Positions 47,842-57,000 of a stretch of 64,000 bases of DNA are shown one piece after another. The notes under the pieces are model-generated. The model was not told the DNA's origin. It searched no databases and saw only the letters and a list, made by a program, of their open reading frames with translations. How positions within the stretch are numbered: position 1 is the stretch's first letter; each line of letters opens with the position of its first letter. The translations under genes and the position numbers were made by a program. Source of the stretch: Paracoccaceae bacterium (GTDB lineage Bacteria; Pseudomonadota; Alphaproteobacteria; Rhodobacterales; Rhodobacteraceae); contig JACKKJ010000002.1 of assembly GCA_024236495.1 (NCBI GenBank), positions 428,501-492,500 on the forward strand. Direction: 5' to 3'.

Positions 47842-48458
47842 ACCTGCTTTCGTTCCTTCTGGCACGGACGCTCAGGCGCGAAGCCACGCTGGCGGCGCTT
47901 TCGGTCGGACAGAACGCCCTCCTGGCCGACCTTGAGGGGCGCCGCGTCGCGCTTGTCGGCAACGCCCGGTCGCTGGCCAGCGGTCACAGCGGCAAGAAGA
48001 TCGACGCCGCGGATCTGGTCGTGCGCATCAACCGCGCGCCGATCCCCGATCCCGAGAGCCACGGCACGCGAACCGACTGGCTGGCGCTTGCCGTCCGCCC
48101 TGGCCGGACGGATATCGACCGGCTTGGGCCCGGACGCCTCCTGTGGATGTCGCACAAGCGCAAGCGCCTGCCATGGGACGTGGCCGCCACGCCCGGCTTC
48201 TACCTTCACCCCCTTGCCGACTGGGCCGCGCTGCGCGAAGAACTGGGGGCGCCGCCAACGACCGGGCTGATGATGATCGCCCTGCTGGCGCGCAGCCGCC
48301 TTGCCACGCTCGATCTCTACGGTTTCGATTTCTTCGCCTCCCTCTCGCTGACCGGCAGCCGCAGCGCGGCGCAGGTTCCCCATGACTTCGCGGCAGAGAA
48401 AGCCTGGGTGGACGCGCTGATGGTGCAGGATACGCGCATCCGCATGGCGGGCGTGTAA
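47838..48458 (+). CDS. GT29 (sialyltransferase-fold) glycosyltransferase-like protein
   Basis: A 206-residue protein. The sialylmotif-L-like segment RVALVGNARSLASGH then KKIDAADLVVRINRAP (about 36-68) is followed by GTRTDWLAL; a motif-S-like segment PPTTGLMMIALLARS with LDLYGFDFF (about 139-166) and a C-terminal motif PHDFAAEKAWVD with H182 as possible general base complete the pattern. GT29 enzymes are best known in animals for sialic acid; bacterial forms are uncommon and their donors mostly untested. The gene starts with GTG overlapping the LpxL-like stop. Inference: it adds a nulosonic acid (Kdo or sialic-like) to LPS. At 206 residues it is short for the family. Confidence 0.75.
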   Translation: MNLLSFLLARTLRREATLAALSVGQNALLADLEGRRVALVGNARSLASGHSGKKIDAADLVVRINRAPIPDPESHGTRTDWLALAVRPGRTDIDRLGPGRLLWMSHKRKRLPWDVAATPGFYLHPLADWAALREELGAPPTTGLMMIALLARSRLATLDLYGFDFFASLSLTGSRSAAQVPHDFAAEKAWVDALMVQDTRIRMAGV

Positions 48459-48555
48459 CGCGCAACTTCGCAAATGCCGCAGTGCCGCAACTTGCCCTTT
48501 CATTGCGCATCGCTTTCGGCTAATGGGCCTCGTCCTTAACTTGAGGAGACCCCAG

Positions 48556-49578
48556 ATGGGCTACAAGGTCGTTGTCGCCGGCGCCACGGGGAATGTGGGC
48601 CGCGAAATGCTGAACATCCTCGCCGAGCGGGAATTTCCCGTCGACGAGATTGCCGCGCTTGCCAGCCGCAAGTCGCTTGGCACCGAAGTCACGTTCGGCG
48701 ACAAGACCCTGAAGACCAAGGACCTGGATACGTTCGACTTCACCGGTTGGGACATCGCGCTGTTTGCCGTGGGTTCCGACGCGACCAAGACCTACGCCCC
48801 CAAGGCCGCGGCCGCAGGCTGCGTCGTGATCGACAACTCCTCGCTCTATCGCTACGACCCGGAGATCCCGCTGGTCGTGCCGGAAGTGAACCCCGAGGCG
48901 GTGGACGGCTACAAGAAGCGCTACATCATCGCGAACCCCAACTGTTCGACCGCGCAGATGGTCGTCGCGCTGAAGCCGCTGCACGACCGCGCGCGGATCA
49001 AGCGTGTCGTCGTCTCGACCTACCAGTCGGTTTCGGGCGCGGGCAAGGCGGGCATCGACGAGCTTTGGGACCAGACCAAGTCGATCTACAACCCGGTCGA
49101 TGAAAAGCCGCCGGTGAAGTTCACCAAGCAGATCGCCTTCAACGTCATTCCGCACATCGACGTCTTCCTGGATTCCGGCGAAACCAAGGAAGAATGGAAG
49201 ATGGTGGCCGAGACGAAGAAGATCCTGGACAAGTCGATCAAGGTCACCGCGACCTGCGTGCGCGTGCCGGTCTTCGTCGGCCATTCCGAGGCCATCAACC
49301 TCGAGTTCGAGGATTTTCTGGACGAGGACGAGGCCCGCGACATCCTGCGCGAGGCGCCAGGCATCATGGTCGTCGACAAGAGGGAAAACGGCGGCTACAT
49401 CACGCCCATCGAATGCGTCGGCGAATACGCGACCTATGTCAGCCGGATCCGTCAGGACAGCACCATCGAGAACGGGCTGAACCTGTGGTGCGTTTCCGAC
49501 AACCTGCGCAAGGGGGCAGCGCTGAACGCGGTGCAGATCGCCGAAACGCTCGGCAACCGCTGCCTGAAGAAGGGCTGA
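48556..49578 (+). CDS. asd: Aspartate-semialdehyde dehydrogenase
   Basis: A 340-residue ASADH. The NADP site VVVAGATGNVGREMLNIL, catalytic C130 in IIANPNCSTAQM, VSTYQSVSGAGKAGIDEL and the RVPVFVGHSEAINLEFE region are present. It reduces aspartyl phosphate to the semialdehyde, feeding lysine, threonine, methionine and DAP for peptidoglycan, and here also the semialdehyde substrate of the carboxynorspermidine synthase at 1904-3145. GAGGAGACCCCAG precedes the ATG. Confidence 0.97.
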   Translation: MGYKVVVAGATGNVGREMLNILAEREFPVDEIAALASRKSLGTEVTFGDKTLKTKDLDTFDFTGWDIALFAVGSDATKTYAPKAAAAGCVVIDNSSLYRYDPEIPLVVPEVNPEAVDGYKKRYIIANPNCSTAQMVVALKPLHDRARIKRVVVSTYQSVSGAGKAGIDELWDQTKSIYNPVDEKPPVKFTKQIAFNVIPHIDVFLDSGETKEEWKMVAETKKILDKSIKVTATCVRVPVFVGHSEAINLEFEDFLDEDEARDILREAPGIMVVDKRENGGYITPIECVGEYATYVSRIRQDSTIENGLNLWCVSDNLRKGAALNAVQIAETLGNRCLKKG

Positions 49579-49602
49579 CCCTTCCGGCCAGACCAAACGG
49601 AC

Positions 49603-49631
49603 CGGCGCCCCGCGGGGCGCCGATTTCGTTT
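49603..49631 (+). terminator. Terminator between asd and tex
   Basis: CGGCGCCCC pairs perfectly with GGGGCGCCG over GC, followed by ATTTCGTTT. It separates the convergent asd and tex genes. Confidence 0.6.
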
Positions 49632-49636
49632 GGGCC

Positions 49637-51964
49637 TCAGCGTTTCTTCAGCGCATCCATCAGCGCCGCGCCAAACGCCCCCTGCGACGGCGCCGGGCCG
49701 GACGACATGGGGCGCGCGCCCGGCTTGCCCTGCGGGCCTGGTTTGCCACCATCGCCGTGCAGCGCCTTGTCCTCGCGAGCGGATGCGCCACCGTCCTTGC
49801 GCATGGAAAGCCCGATCCGCTTGCGCGGCACATCGACCTCGGTCACGCGGACCTTGACCACATCGCCGGCCTTCACGACCTCATGCGGATCCTTGACGAA
49901 GCGGTCGGCCAACTGGCTGACATGCACCAGCCCGTCCTGGTGCACACCGATATCGACGAAGGCACCGAAGGCCGCGACATTGGTCACTGTCCCTTCCAGC
50001 ACCATGCCCGGTTTCAGATCCTTGATGTCCTCGACCCCCTCCGCGAAGGTCGCGGTCACGAAGCTGGGCCGGGGATCGCGCCCGGGTTTCTCCAGTTCCG
50101 ACAGGATGTCGCGCACGGTCGGCAGGCCGAAGCTGCCGGTGACGAAATCCTCGGCCCTGAGCCGTCGCAAGGCAGATGTATCGCCCATCAGAGCCCGGAT
50201 GTCCCGCCCGCAGGCCTTCACGATCTTGCGCGCGATGTCATATGCCTCGGGGTGGACGGCTGAGGCGTCCAGCGGCTCAGCGCCCTCACGGATGCGCAGG
50301 AAGCCAGCGCATTGCTCGAACGCGCGCGGGCCAAGGCGCGCCACTTCCAGGAGCGTCCTGCGCGACCGGAACGGCCCGTTGGCATCGCGATGCGCCACGA
50401 TGGCGTCCGCAAGCCCCGGCCCAAGGCCCGATACATGGGTCAAAAGCGCCGCCGACGCAGTGTTCAGATCGACGCCCACGGCGTTCACCGCATCCTCGAC
50501 CACCGCCTCAAGCGACTTCGCAAGGCGATACTGGTCCACATCGTGCTGGTACTGGCCGACCCCGATGGACTTCGGTTCGATCTTCACCAGCTCCGCCAGC
50601 GGATCCTGGAGGCGCCGGGCGATCGATACGGCGCCACGCAGTGACACGTCCAGCTCAGGGAACTCCCGCGCCGCGAGTTCCGACGCGGAATAGACCGAAG
50701 CGCCCGCCTCGGACACGACAACCTTGGTCGGCGTCTTCGTGCCTTTCGGCAAACGCTTCAGCGCGTCCGCGACGAAGCGTTCGGTTTCCCGGCTGGCCGT
50801 CCCGTTGCCGATGGCGATCAGTTCGACACCATGCCGCGCGATCATCGCCAGAAGTGCGGCTTCGGCGCCGTGCACGTCGCTTTTCGGCGGAAACGGATAC
50901 AGCGTGGCCGTTGCGATCAGCTTGCCCGTGGCGTCGACCACCGCCGCCTTGACCCCCGTCCGGATACCCGGATCAAGCCCGAGCGTCGCCTTCGCCCCCG
51001 CTGGCGCGGCCAGCAACAGATCCTTGAGGTTCCTTGCAAAGACCCCGATCGCCTCTTCATGCGCGCGGGCGCGCAGGTCCGACAGAAGTTCCAGCATCAT
51101 CGAGGTCGACAGCTTGACGCGCCAGGTCCAGCCTGCGGCGGCGCGCAGCCAGGTGTCGCCCGGCCGGCCACCGCCGGTCCCCAACGCCGCCGCCACGATA
51201 GCTTCCGCCCGCGCGCCGCCATCTTCGCCCGCAGGCGCGATGTCGATGGTGACGATGCCTTCGTTCGCCGCCCGCAGGATCGCCAGCGCCCGGTGCGACG
51301 CGATCTTCGACCAGGGTTCGCAATGGGCGAAATAGTCCGAATACTTGGCGCCCTTCTCTTCCTGCCCGGGCACGACCCGCGCGGCGATCTCCGCCTCTTT
51401 CCTCATGAAGGCGCGCAGATCGCCCAGAAGGGCGGCATTCTCGGCCAGCCCTTCCGCCACGATGTCGCGCGCACCGGTCAGCGCGTCCTTCACGCTGGAC
51501 ACGGCTTCGCTCACATAGGCGGCCGCCAGCGCCTCGGGCTCGGCGGCCCGGTCGGCAAGGATCGCCTCGGCCAGGGGGCCAAGCCCGTTTTCCCGCGCGA
51601 TCATCGCCTTGGTGCGGCGCTTGGGCTTGTAGGGCAGGTAGATATCCTCCAGCTCCGCCTTGGTTTCCGCCCGCGCGACCGCCGCCGCCAGATCGTCGGT
51701 GAGCTTGCCCTGTTCGTCGATCGAGGCGACGATGGCCGCCCGGCGCGCCTCTAGCTCGCGCAGGTAGTCCAGCCGGTCGGCCAGCTTGCGCAACTGCGTG
51801 TCGTCCAGCCCCCCGGTGGCCTCCTTGCGATAGCGCGCAACGAAGGGGACCGTCGCGCCGCCGTCCAGAAGCTCCACCGCGGCATCGACCTGGCGGGGCG
51901 TGGCGCCGATTTCCCCGGCGATGATCCGGGCGATGCGCTGGGTCGTGTCCACCTGTGCCTCCAT
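49637..51964 (-). CDS. tex: Tex family RNA-binding transcriptional accessory protein
   Basis: A 775-residue Tex protein with the N-terminal helical domain (RIARIIAGEIGATPRQVDAAVELL; VPFVARYRKEATGGLDD), a YqgF-like central domain (GLDPGIRTGVKAAVVDATGKLI), tandem helix-hairpin-helix segments and a C-terminal S1 domain (GMVLEGTVTNVAAFGAFVDIGVHQDGLVHVSQL) near 625-700. It binds RNA and the transcription machinery. The Pro/Gly-rich tail after the S1 domain is unstructured. Single gene, convergent with asd. Confidence 0.96.
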   Translation of the reverse strand: MEAQVDTTQRIARIIAGEIGATPRQVDAAVELLDGGATVPFVARYRKEATGGLDDTQLRKLADRLDYLRELEARRAAIVASIDEQGKLTDDLAAAVARAETKAELEDIYLPYKPKRRTKAMIARENGLGPLAEAILADRAAEPEALAAAYVSEAVSSVKDALTGARDIVAEGLAENAALLGDLRAFMRKEAEIAARVVPGQEEKGAKYSDYFAHCEPWSKIASHRALAILRAANEGIVTIDIAPAGEDGGARAEAIVAAALGTGGGRPGDTWLRAAAGWTWRVKLSTSMMLELLSDLRARAHEEAIGVFARNLKDLLLAAPAGAKATLGLDPGIRTGVKAAVVDATGKLIATATLYPFPPKSDVHGAEAALLAMIARHGVELIAIGNGTASRETERFVADALKRLPKGTKTPTKVVVSEAGASVYSASELAAREFPELDVSLRGAVSIARRLQDPLAELVKIEPKSIGVGQYQHDVDQYRLAKSLEAVVEDAVNAVGVDLNTASAALLTHVSGLGPGLADAIVAHRDANGPFRSRRTLLEVARLGPRAFEQCAGFLRIREGAEPLDASAVHPEAYDIARKIVKACGRDIRALMGDTSALRRLRAEDFVTGSFGLPTVRDILSELEKPGRDPRPSFVTATFAEGVEDIKDLKPGMVLEGTVTNVAAFGAFVDIGVHQDGLVHVSQLADRFVKDPHEVVKAGDVVKVRVTEVDVPRKRIGLSMRKDGGASAREDKALHGDGGKPGPQGKPGARPMSSGPAPSQGAFGAALMDALKKR

Positions 51965-52009
51965 GATTGCGGAGCGCCTTCTTAGCGGCGCGCGGGGCCA
52001 AGGCCAAGG

Positions 52010-54046
52010 TCAGTTCACCGTGACCGAAACGGCGGCGCTGCGGCCCTGCGCGTCGATCACCGAGAGGCGGTAGAAGCCGCGCCCTCCCAGCCGCAGCAGC
52101 GTTTCGCGCCCGGCCTGCCGGATGGCGGCGGGCGCGCCGTTGACCATCCACAGGAAGGGCGCGGTTCCATCGCGGACCCGGACCGCCAGCGCGCCGTCCG
52201 GCGCCTCCATCGTCGCACCGTCGGGCGGGAAGGCCACTTTCGGATCGTCCGGCACCGACGCCGAAAACGCGGCGCCCCTGGGCCGGAACTGGCGAAGCGG
52301 TTGCGGCAGCCGGTCGTTCGGCAGGATCAGCGTCGTGGGCGGCGGGGGCGGCAGCGGATCGAAGCGCGGCTTCAGCCGGCCGAACACCTCGAACAGGATC
52401 GGCGCCGCCAGATCGCCCCCGAAGGCGCCGGGCACCGGGGTGCCGTCGGCGCGCCCCATCCAGACACCGGCAACATGCGCGCCGTCGAAGCCCACCGCGA
52501 GCGCGTCGCGGTGGCCATAGCTCGTTCCGGTCTTGTAGGCCAGCCGCCCCGGCACGGCCCCCGCGGGGGGCGGCAGGCGCGACAGGGTATCGGTGACAAG
52601 CCAGGCGGCCTCTGCCCCGAAAAGACGCTGCGGCAGGGCCTCCGACTTGCCGGGAAGGGCCGAAAGACGCACCGGCGCGCCCAGCCGGGCAAGACCGGCG
52701 TACCCTTGGACAAGATCCTGCAGCGATATCCCCAGACCGCCCAGCGCCACGGCAAGCCCGGGCACGCCGCCCGGCACCTCGGCACGCGCCCCCGCCCGGC
52801 GAAGCGTGGCCAGAAGGTTCGCCGGACCCAGCGCCTCGGTCAGGCTGACGACGGGAATGTTCAACGACTGGATCAGCGCCTCGCGCACCGGAAGGGTGCC
52901 GCGGAAGTGCCGGTCGAAATTCTGCGGTTCATAGCCGCCGAACGCCATGGGGCGGTCGTCGATCAGCGTTTCGGGATGTGCCAGTCCCTGATCGAAGGCC
53001 AGCGCGTAGACGAAGGGCTTCAGCGTCGAACCGGGCGACCGCAGCGCCTGCGTCATGTCGATAAAGCCGTTGCGCGCCTCATCGCCCCAGTCGGCCGCCC
53101 CGACAGAGGCGAGGATTTCGCCGGTCCGGTGATCCGCAACCACGATGGCCACCGACAGACGATCGCCCGCCCGGTTGGCCGCATCCTCAGCCAGCTTTTC
53201 CAAGGCCGCCTGCAGCGCCCGATCCAGCGTCGTGTGGTGAACGCGGGAAGACGGGTCTGCCCGCCGCAGCGCCTCTGACAAAAGCGCGGCGTGGTCTGGG
53301 AAATCGCGCCGCAGCGCCGGAACAGGTTCGGTCCGCGCGGCCGCCGCCCGTTCGGCGGTCAGGACGCCCGCGGCTTCCACCCGCGCCAGCACGCGGTCGC
53401 GCGCTTCGGACGCCGCGCCGGGAAAGCGGTCTGGCCGCCGACGCTCCGGGCTTTGCGGGATCGCGACCAGAAGCGCCGCCTCTGCCGCCGTCAGATGCCA
53501 GGGCTCCTTGCCGAGATAGGCGAGCGACGCGGCGCGAACGCCCTCGAGGTTGCCGCCATAGGGCGCAAGGCGAAGGTAAAGATCCAGGATCGCCTGCTTT
53601 GGCAGTCGCCGCTCCAGCGCCAGCGCTACGCGGATCTGGCGCAGCTTGCCCGCCCAGCGCCCGGTTCCGCTACCCTCCAGCAGCCGCGCGACCTGCATGG
53701 TCAGTGTGGATCCGCCCGAAACCACCTGTCCATTCGCCAGCGCCTGCCACGCGGCGCGCAACAATGCCGCGGCATCGATCCCGGAATGATCCGCGAACCG
53801 GCGATCCTCGTAGGTCGTCAGCATCTTCAGAAACAGGGGATCGACCGCCCCCGGCTCCAGCCGCCAGCGCCCGTCCGCCACTGTGAAGGCACGCAGGAGC
53901 CTGTCGTCCCTGTCGCGCACCTCGACCGAGGTTTCGATCGACAGGGGCGGCAGGATCGTCGCGTCCACCCAGCCGTCGAATCCGTCGCGCGCGACCCCGC
54001 CGGCAAACAGCAGGGCCGCCGCCAGAAAGATGCCCCGGGCGCGCAT
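52010..54046 (-). CDS. pbpC: Penicillin-binding protein 1C
   Basis: A 678-residue bifunctional class A PBP. The GT51 glycosyltransferase has the catalytic E80 in TYEDRRFADHSGID and GGSTLTMQVARLL; the transpeptidase has S340-T-L-K343 (RSPGSTLKPF), QSLN and KTGT in LAYKTGTSYGHRDA. The C-terminal domain (about 590-678) is the PBP1C-specific beta domain. Its ATG abuts the upstream macroglobulin stop (TAG then ATG-adjacent), the classic pbpC/yfhM pairing. It polymerises and crosslinks peptidoglycan, probably in repair. Confidence 0.95.
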   Translation of the reverse strand: MRARGIFLAAALLFAGGVARDGFDGWVDATILPPLSIETSVEVRDRDDRLLRAFTVADGRWRLEPGAVDPLFLKMLTTYEDRRFADHSGIDAAALLRAAWQALANGQVVSGGSTLTMQVARLLEGSGTGRWAGKLRQIRVALALERRLPKQAILDLYLRLAPYGGNLEGVRAASLAYLGKEPWHLTAAEAALLVAIPQSPERRRPDRFPGAASEARDRVLARVEAAGVLTAERAAAARTEPVPALRRDFPDHAALLSEALRRADPSSRVHHTTLDRALQAALEKLAEDAANRAGDRLSVAIVVADHRTGEILASVGAADWGDEARNGFIDMTQALRSPGSTLKPFVYALAFDQGLAHPETLIDDRPMAFGGYEPQNFDRHFRGTLPVREALIQSLNIPVVSLTEALGPANLLATLRRAGARAEVPGGVPGLAVALGGLGISLQDLVQGYAGLARLGAPVRLSALPGKSEALPQRLFGAEAAWLVTDTLSRLPPPAGAVPGRLAYKTGTSYGHRDALAVGFDGAHVAGVWMGRADGTPVPGAFGGDLAAPILFEVFGRLKPRFDPLPPPPPTTLILPNDRLPQPLRQFRPRGAAFSASVPDDPKVAFPPDGATMEAPDGALAVRVRDGTAPFLWMVNGAPAAIRQAGRETLLRLGGRGFYRLSVIDAQGRSAAVSVTVN

Positions 54047-57000
54047 CTAGTCCGTCACCGTCACCCGTCCCTCATCCGAACGGGCCCGGTAGTCGGGGCG
54101 ATACATATCCTCCACCGTCGCGGCAGGCAGATGATAGCTGCCCGGCGAAACCGCCCGCACGACATAGGCCAGGCGGAACGGTTCCGAAGATGTCCAGTCG
54201 ACCGCGGCAAGGAACCGGTCCTGCCGGAACTCGGTCGAACGGGTCACGCCCACCGTGTCGAGCCAATCAAGCGCGGCGATGTCGCCCCCGCGCAAGAGGT
54301 TCGGGTTGTCGATCTCGAACCCCGCGGGCAGTGGGTCGTTGACCATCAGCCGTGCCTCGCCTCCGCCGAACGGGGTGACCTCGATCACCGCCACAAGGCG
54401 TGTTCCTTGCGCCACCTGCGACGGGTCGGCGGGCGCGCCCTCAAGCGTGTACCAGCTGCGGCTGAGCGCATAGCCGTTGCCGCCTGCCGCTTCGCCGACA
54501 GCGGGCACGCCGAAGGTCGACAGTGTCAGCGTCGCCTCCGACGCGCCGGTGTTGGTGAAGACCTGCGATCCGGTGCCCTCGCCGTCCGCGATCGCGCGCA
54601 CCAGCGGGCCGGTCAACGGCGCCCCGTCGAGCGTGAAGCGCAGCCCGGCATCGCCAGCCATCACCGCATGGGTCGCCAGAAGCGCCCATGTCGCCTCCTG
54701 CGTCGAGAGCCGCCGCGACGACAGCGCCGCCGCGACCGACTGGCCTATCGCGTCCGAGGGGATCGCCTGGGACCCGGCCTCGGCCGCAAGCGCCAGAAGT
54801 GCCGTTTCGTCGCGCAAGCCGGTTCCGTAGTCGGCGCGCCAAAGCTGCGCCTCCGGTCCGGTCGCGGCCAGGCGGTTCCGCGCAAGGATATCTGCCGCCC
54901 GCCTGAACATCGCATCCGCCCGCCGCTGATCGCCGTAGGAGGCAAGTGCCGCCCCAAGTTGCGCCGCCGCGATGGGCGTATCGAAGGCATCCGCCTTCGC
55001 GTCCGCGTAGTAGCGCAGATCGCCCATCGTCGCCGCCCCTTCCCGTGCCAGGACCATCATCGCATAGGCATAGGGGCCGCCGTTCGCATCGAAATCCCCG
55101 GCGTAGTTCAGCTGGTTGCGCAGGTTGTCCAGCGCGCTGCGGAAGGCCGCATCAGGGACCGAATAGCCTTGCGCCCGCGCGCGGCTGAGGAAATCGGTCA
55201 CATAGGCATCCAGCCAAAGATCGCCGCCATCAGGATACCAAAGCCCGAATCCGCCGCCCGACGACTGATTCAAGAGAACCGCCCCGATCGCTTCCTGCAC
55301 CCGCTGGCGGATGCTTTCGGTATCGCCCGGACCGCCCATCGCGCTTGCCAGCTCCTCGAAGTAAAGAAGCGGCATGGCCTTGGATGTGATCTGTTCCGTG
55401 CAGCCATAGGGGTAGCGGTCCAGCGAGGCGAGGATGCCCGGCGCGTTGAAACGCGCGATGGGACCAAGCGCCAGCGTCGCGTGCCCGGTGCCCGGCAGGA
55501 AATCCGCAAAGACATTGCCATCAAGGGTGAAGGACGCGCCGGGCGCCAGGGTGAACCGGTGCTGGCGGATGGTTTCAGGATCGTTGGCGCGCACGGGCAG
55601 CGCCAGCGACTTGACCAGTTGCCTTCCGTCGGGCGTGGTCAGCGCGATGCGAACCGTCGCGTCTCCTTCGCCCGAAGGCGCGGTCACGGGAACGGCGAGC
55701 ACCGTCTTGCCCCCATCGGCCAGATCAAGACCGGAGGGTGCCGCACCAAGCGTCAGGCCCTTGCCGCTGACATCAAGGCCCATGCGCCCCGCCGGGCCCG
55801 ACGCATGGACGATCTCCAGCCGCAGGGTGCTTTCATCGCCCGGCGCAAGAAACCGGGGCAGCGACGCGGTGACGACGACGGGGTCGCGGACCAGAACGTC
55901 ACGCTCGGCCTTGCCGACAGCCGACTTCGACCAGGCGACCGCCATCAGCCGCACTGTCCCGTTGAACGAAGGAAGCGTGAACTCTGTCCGGGCGTAGCCG
56001 TCTGCGCCGACCGTCAGCGGCCCGGAGAAATAGGCGACAAGCTCCTCCGTCGGGGGTGGAGCCTGCAGGCGCGCCGTCCCGGCGTCGCCGCCCGACCGCA
56101 CCTGACCCATCGCCCCGTTCTGCCCGTCGATCAGCCGTCCGTAGACATCCCGAATCGCCATTCCCAGCCGCTTCTGGCTGAAATAGTGACTTTCCGGATC
56201 CGGCGCCTTGAACCCGGTCAGATTCAGGATCCCGACATCGACCGCGGCGATGGTGGCATAGGCGGTCTCTCCCGGGGCGATGCCGGCGACCTTGACCGCG
56301 ACAGGAAGAGGCCCGCGCGGATCGGCCTCCTCCGCGACCTCGATCGTCGTCTCCAGCCGCTTCGCCCCCGGATCGACCGGCGCGTAGGACAGGCCCAGCG
56401 CGCGCGCGGGATTGCGCCCGCCCGCCGCATCCATCGGCCTCAGGACCGAGGCGGTGACATAGGCGCCCGTGCCCCAGTCGTCCGTGACCGGCAGATCGAC
56501 GGTATTCTCCCCTTCGGTGACAGGCACCGCCTTCATCGCGATCAGCCGGTTCGACACGACGCTGATCAGCGCCACGCCCGCGGTCCGGGGAACAAGGCGC
56601 AGATGGGCCGTCTCGCCCGCGCGGTAGGCTGGCTTGTCCAGCGCCAGGTCCAGCGTGTCGGGCGTGCTGGCGGCATCGGCGGGCACATACCAGCCTGCGT
56701 AGAACGAAACGGACGCCGCCCCCGCCGCGCCCTCTGCCGCCTCGACGACCAGTTCGTATTCGCCCCAGTCCACGCGCCCGTCGATACGGACGGGATCGCC
56801 GCCAAGCTCTGCCGTGCCTTCGTCGGCGATACTGCGGGTGGTGGTCACATCCCAGTTCCACTCACCGTAAAGCGAATACCACTGGTAGCGGCGTTCCAGC
56901 CGGTTCAGGCGCCACTTCACCTTCAGCGGCACCGGCCGCACATCCGGCCCGACCGCGATCAGCCGGAATTCTGCCGGGACACCCTGCGGCGAAACCCCGT

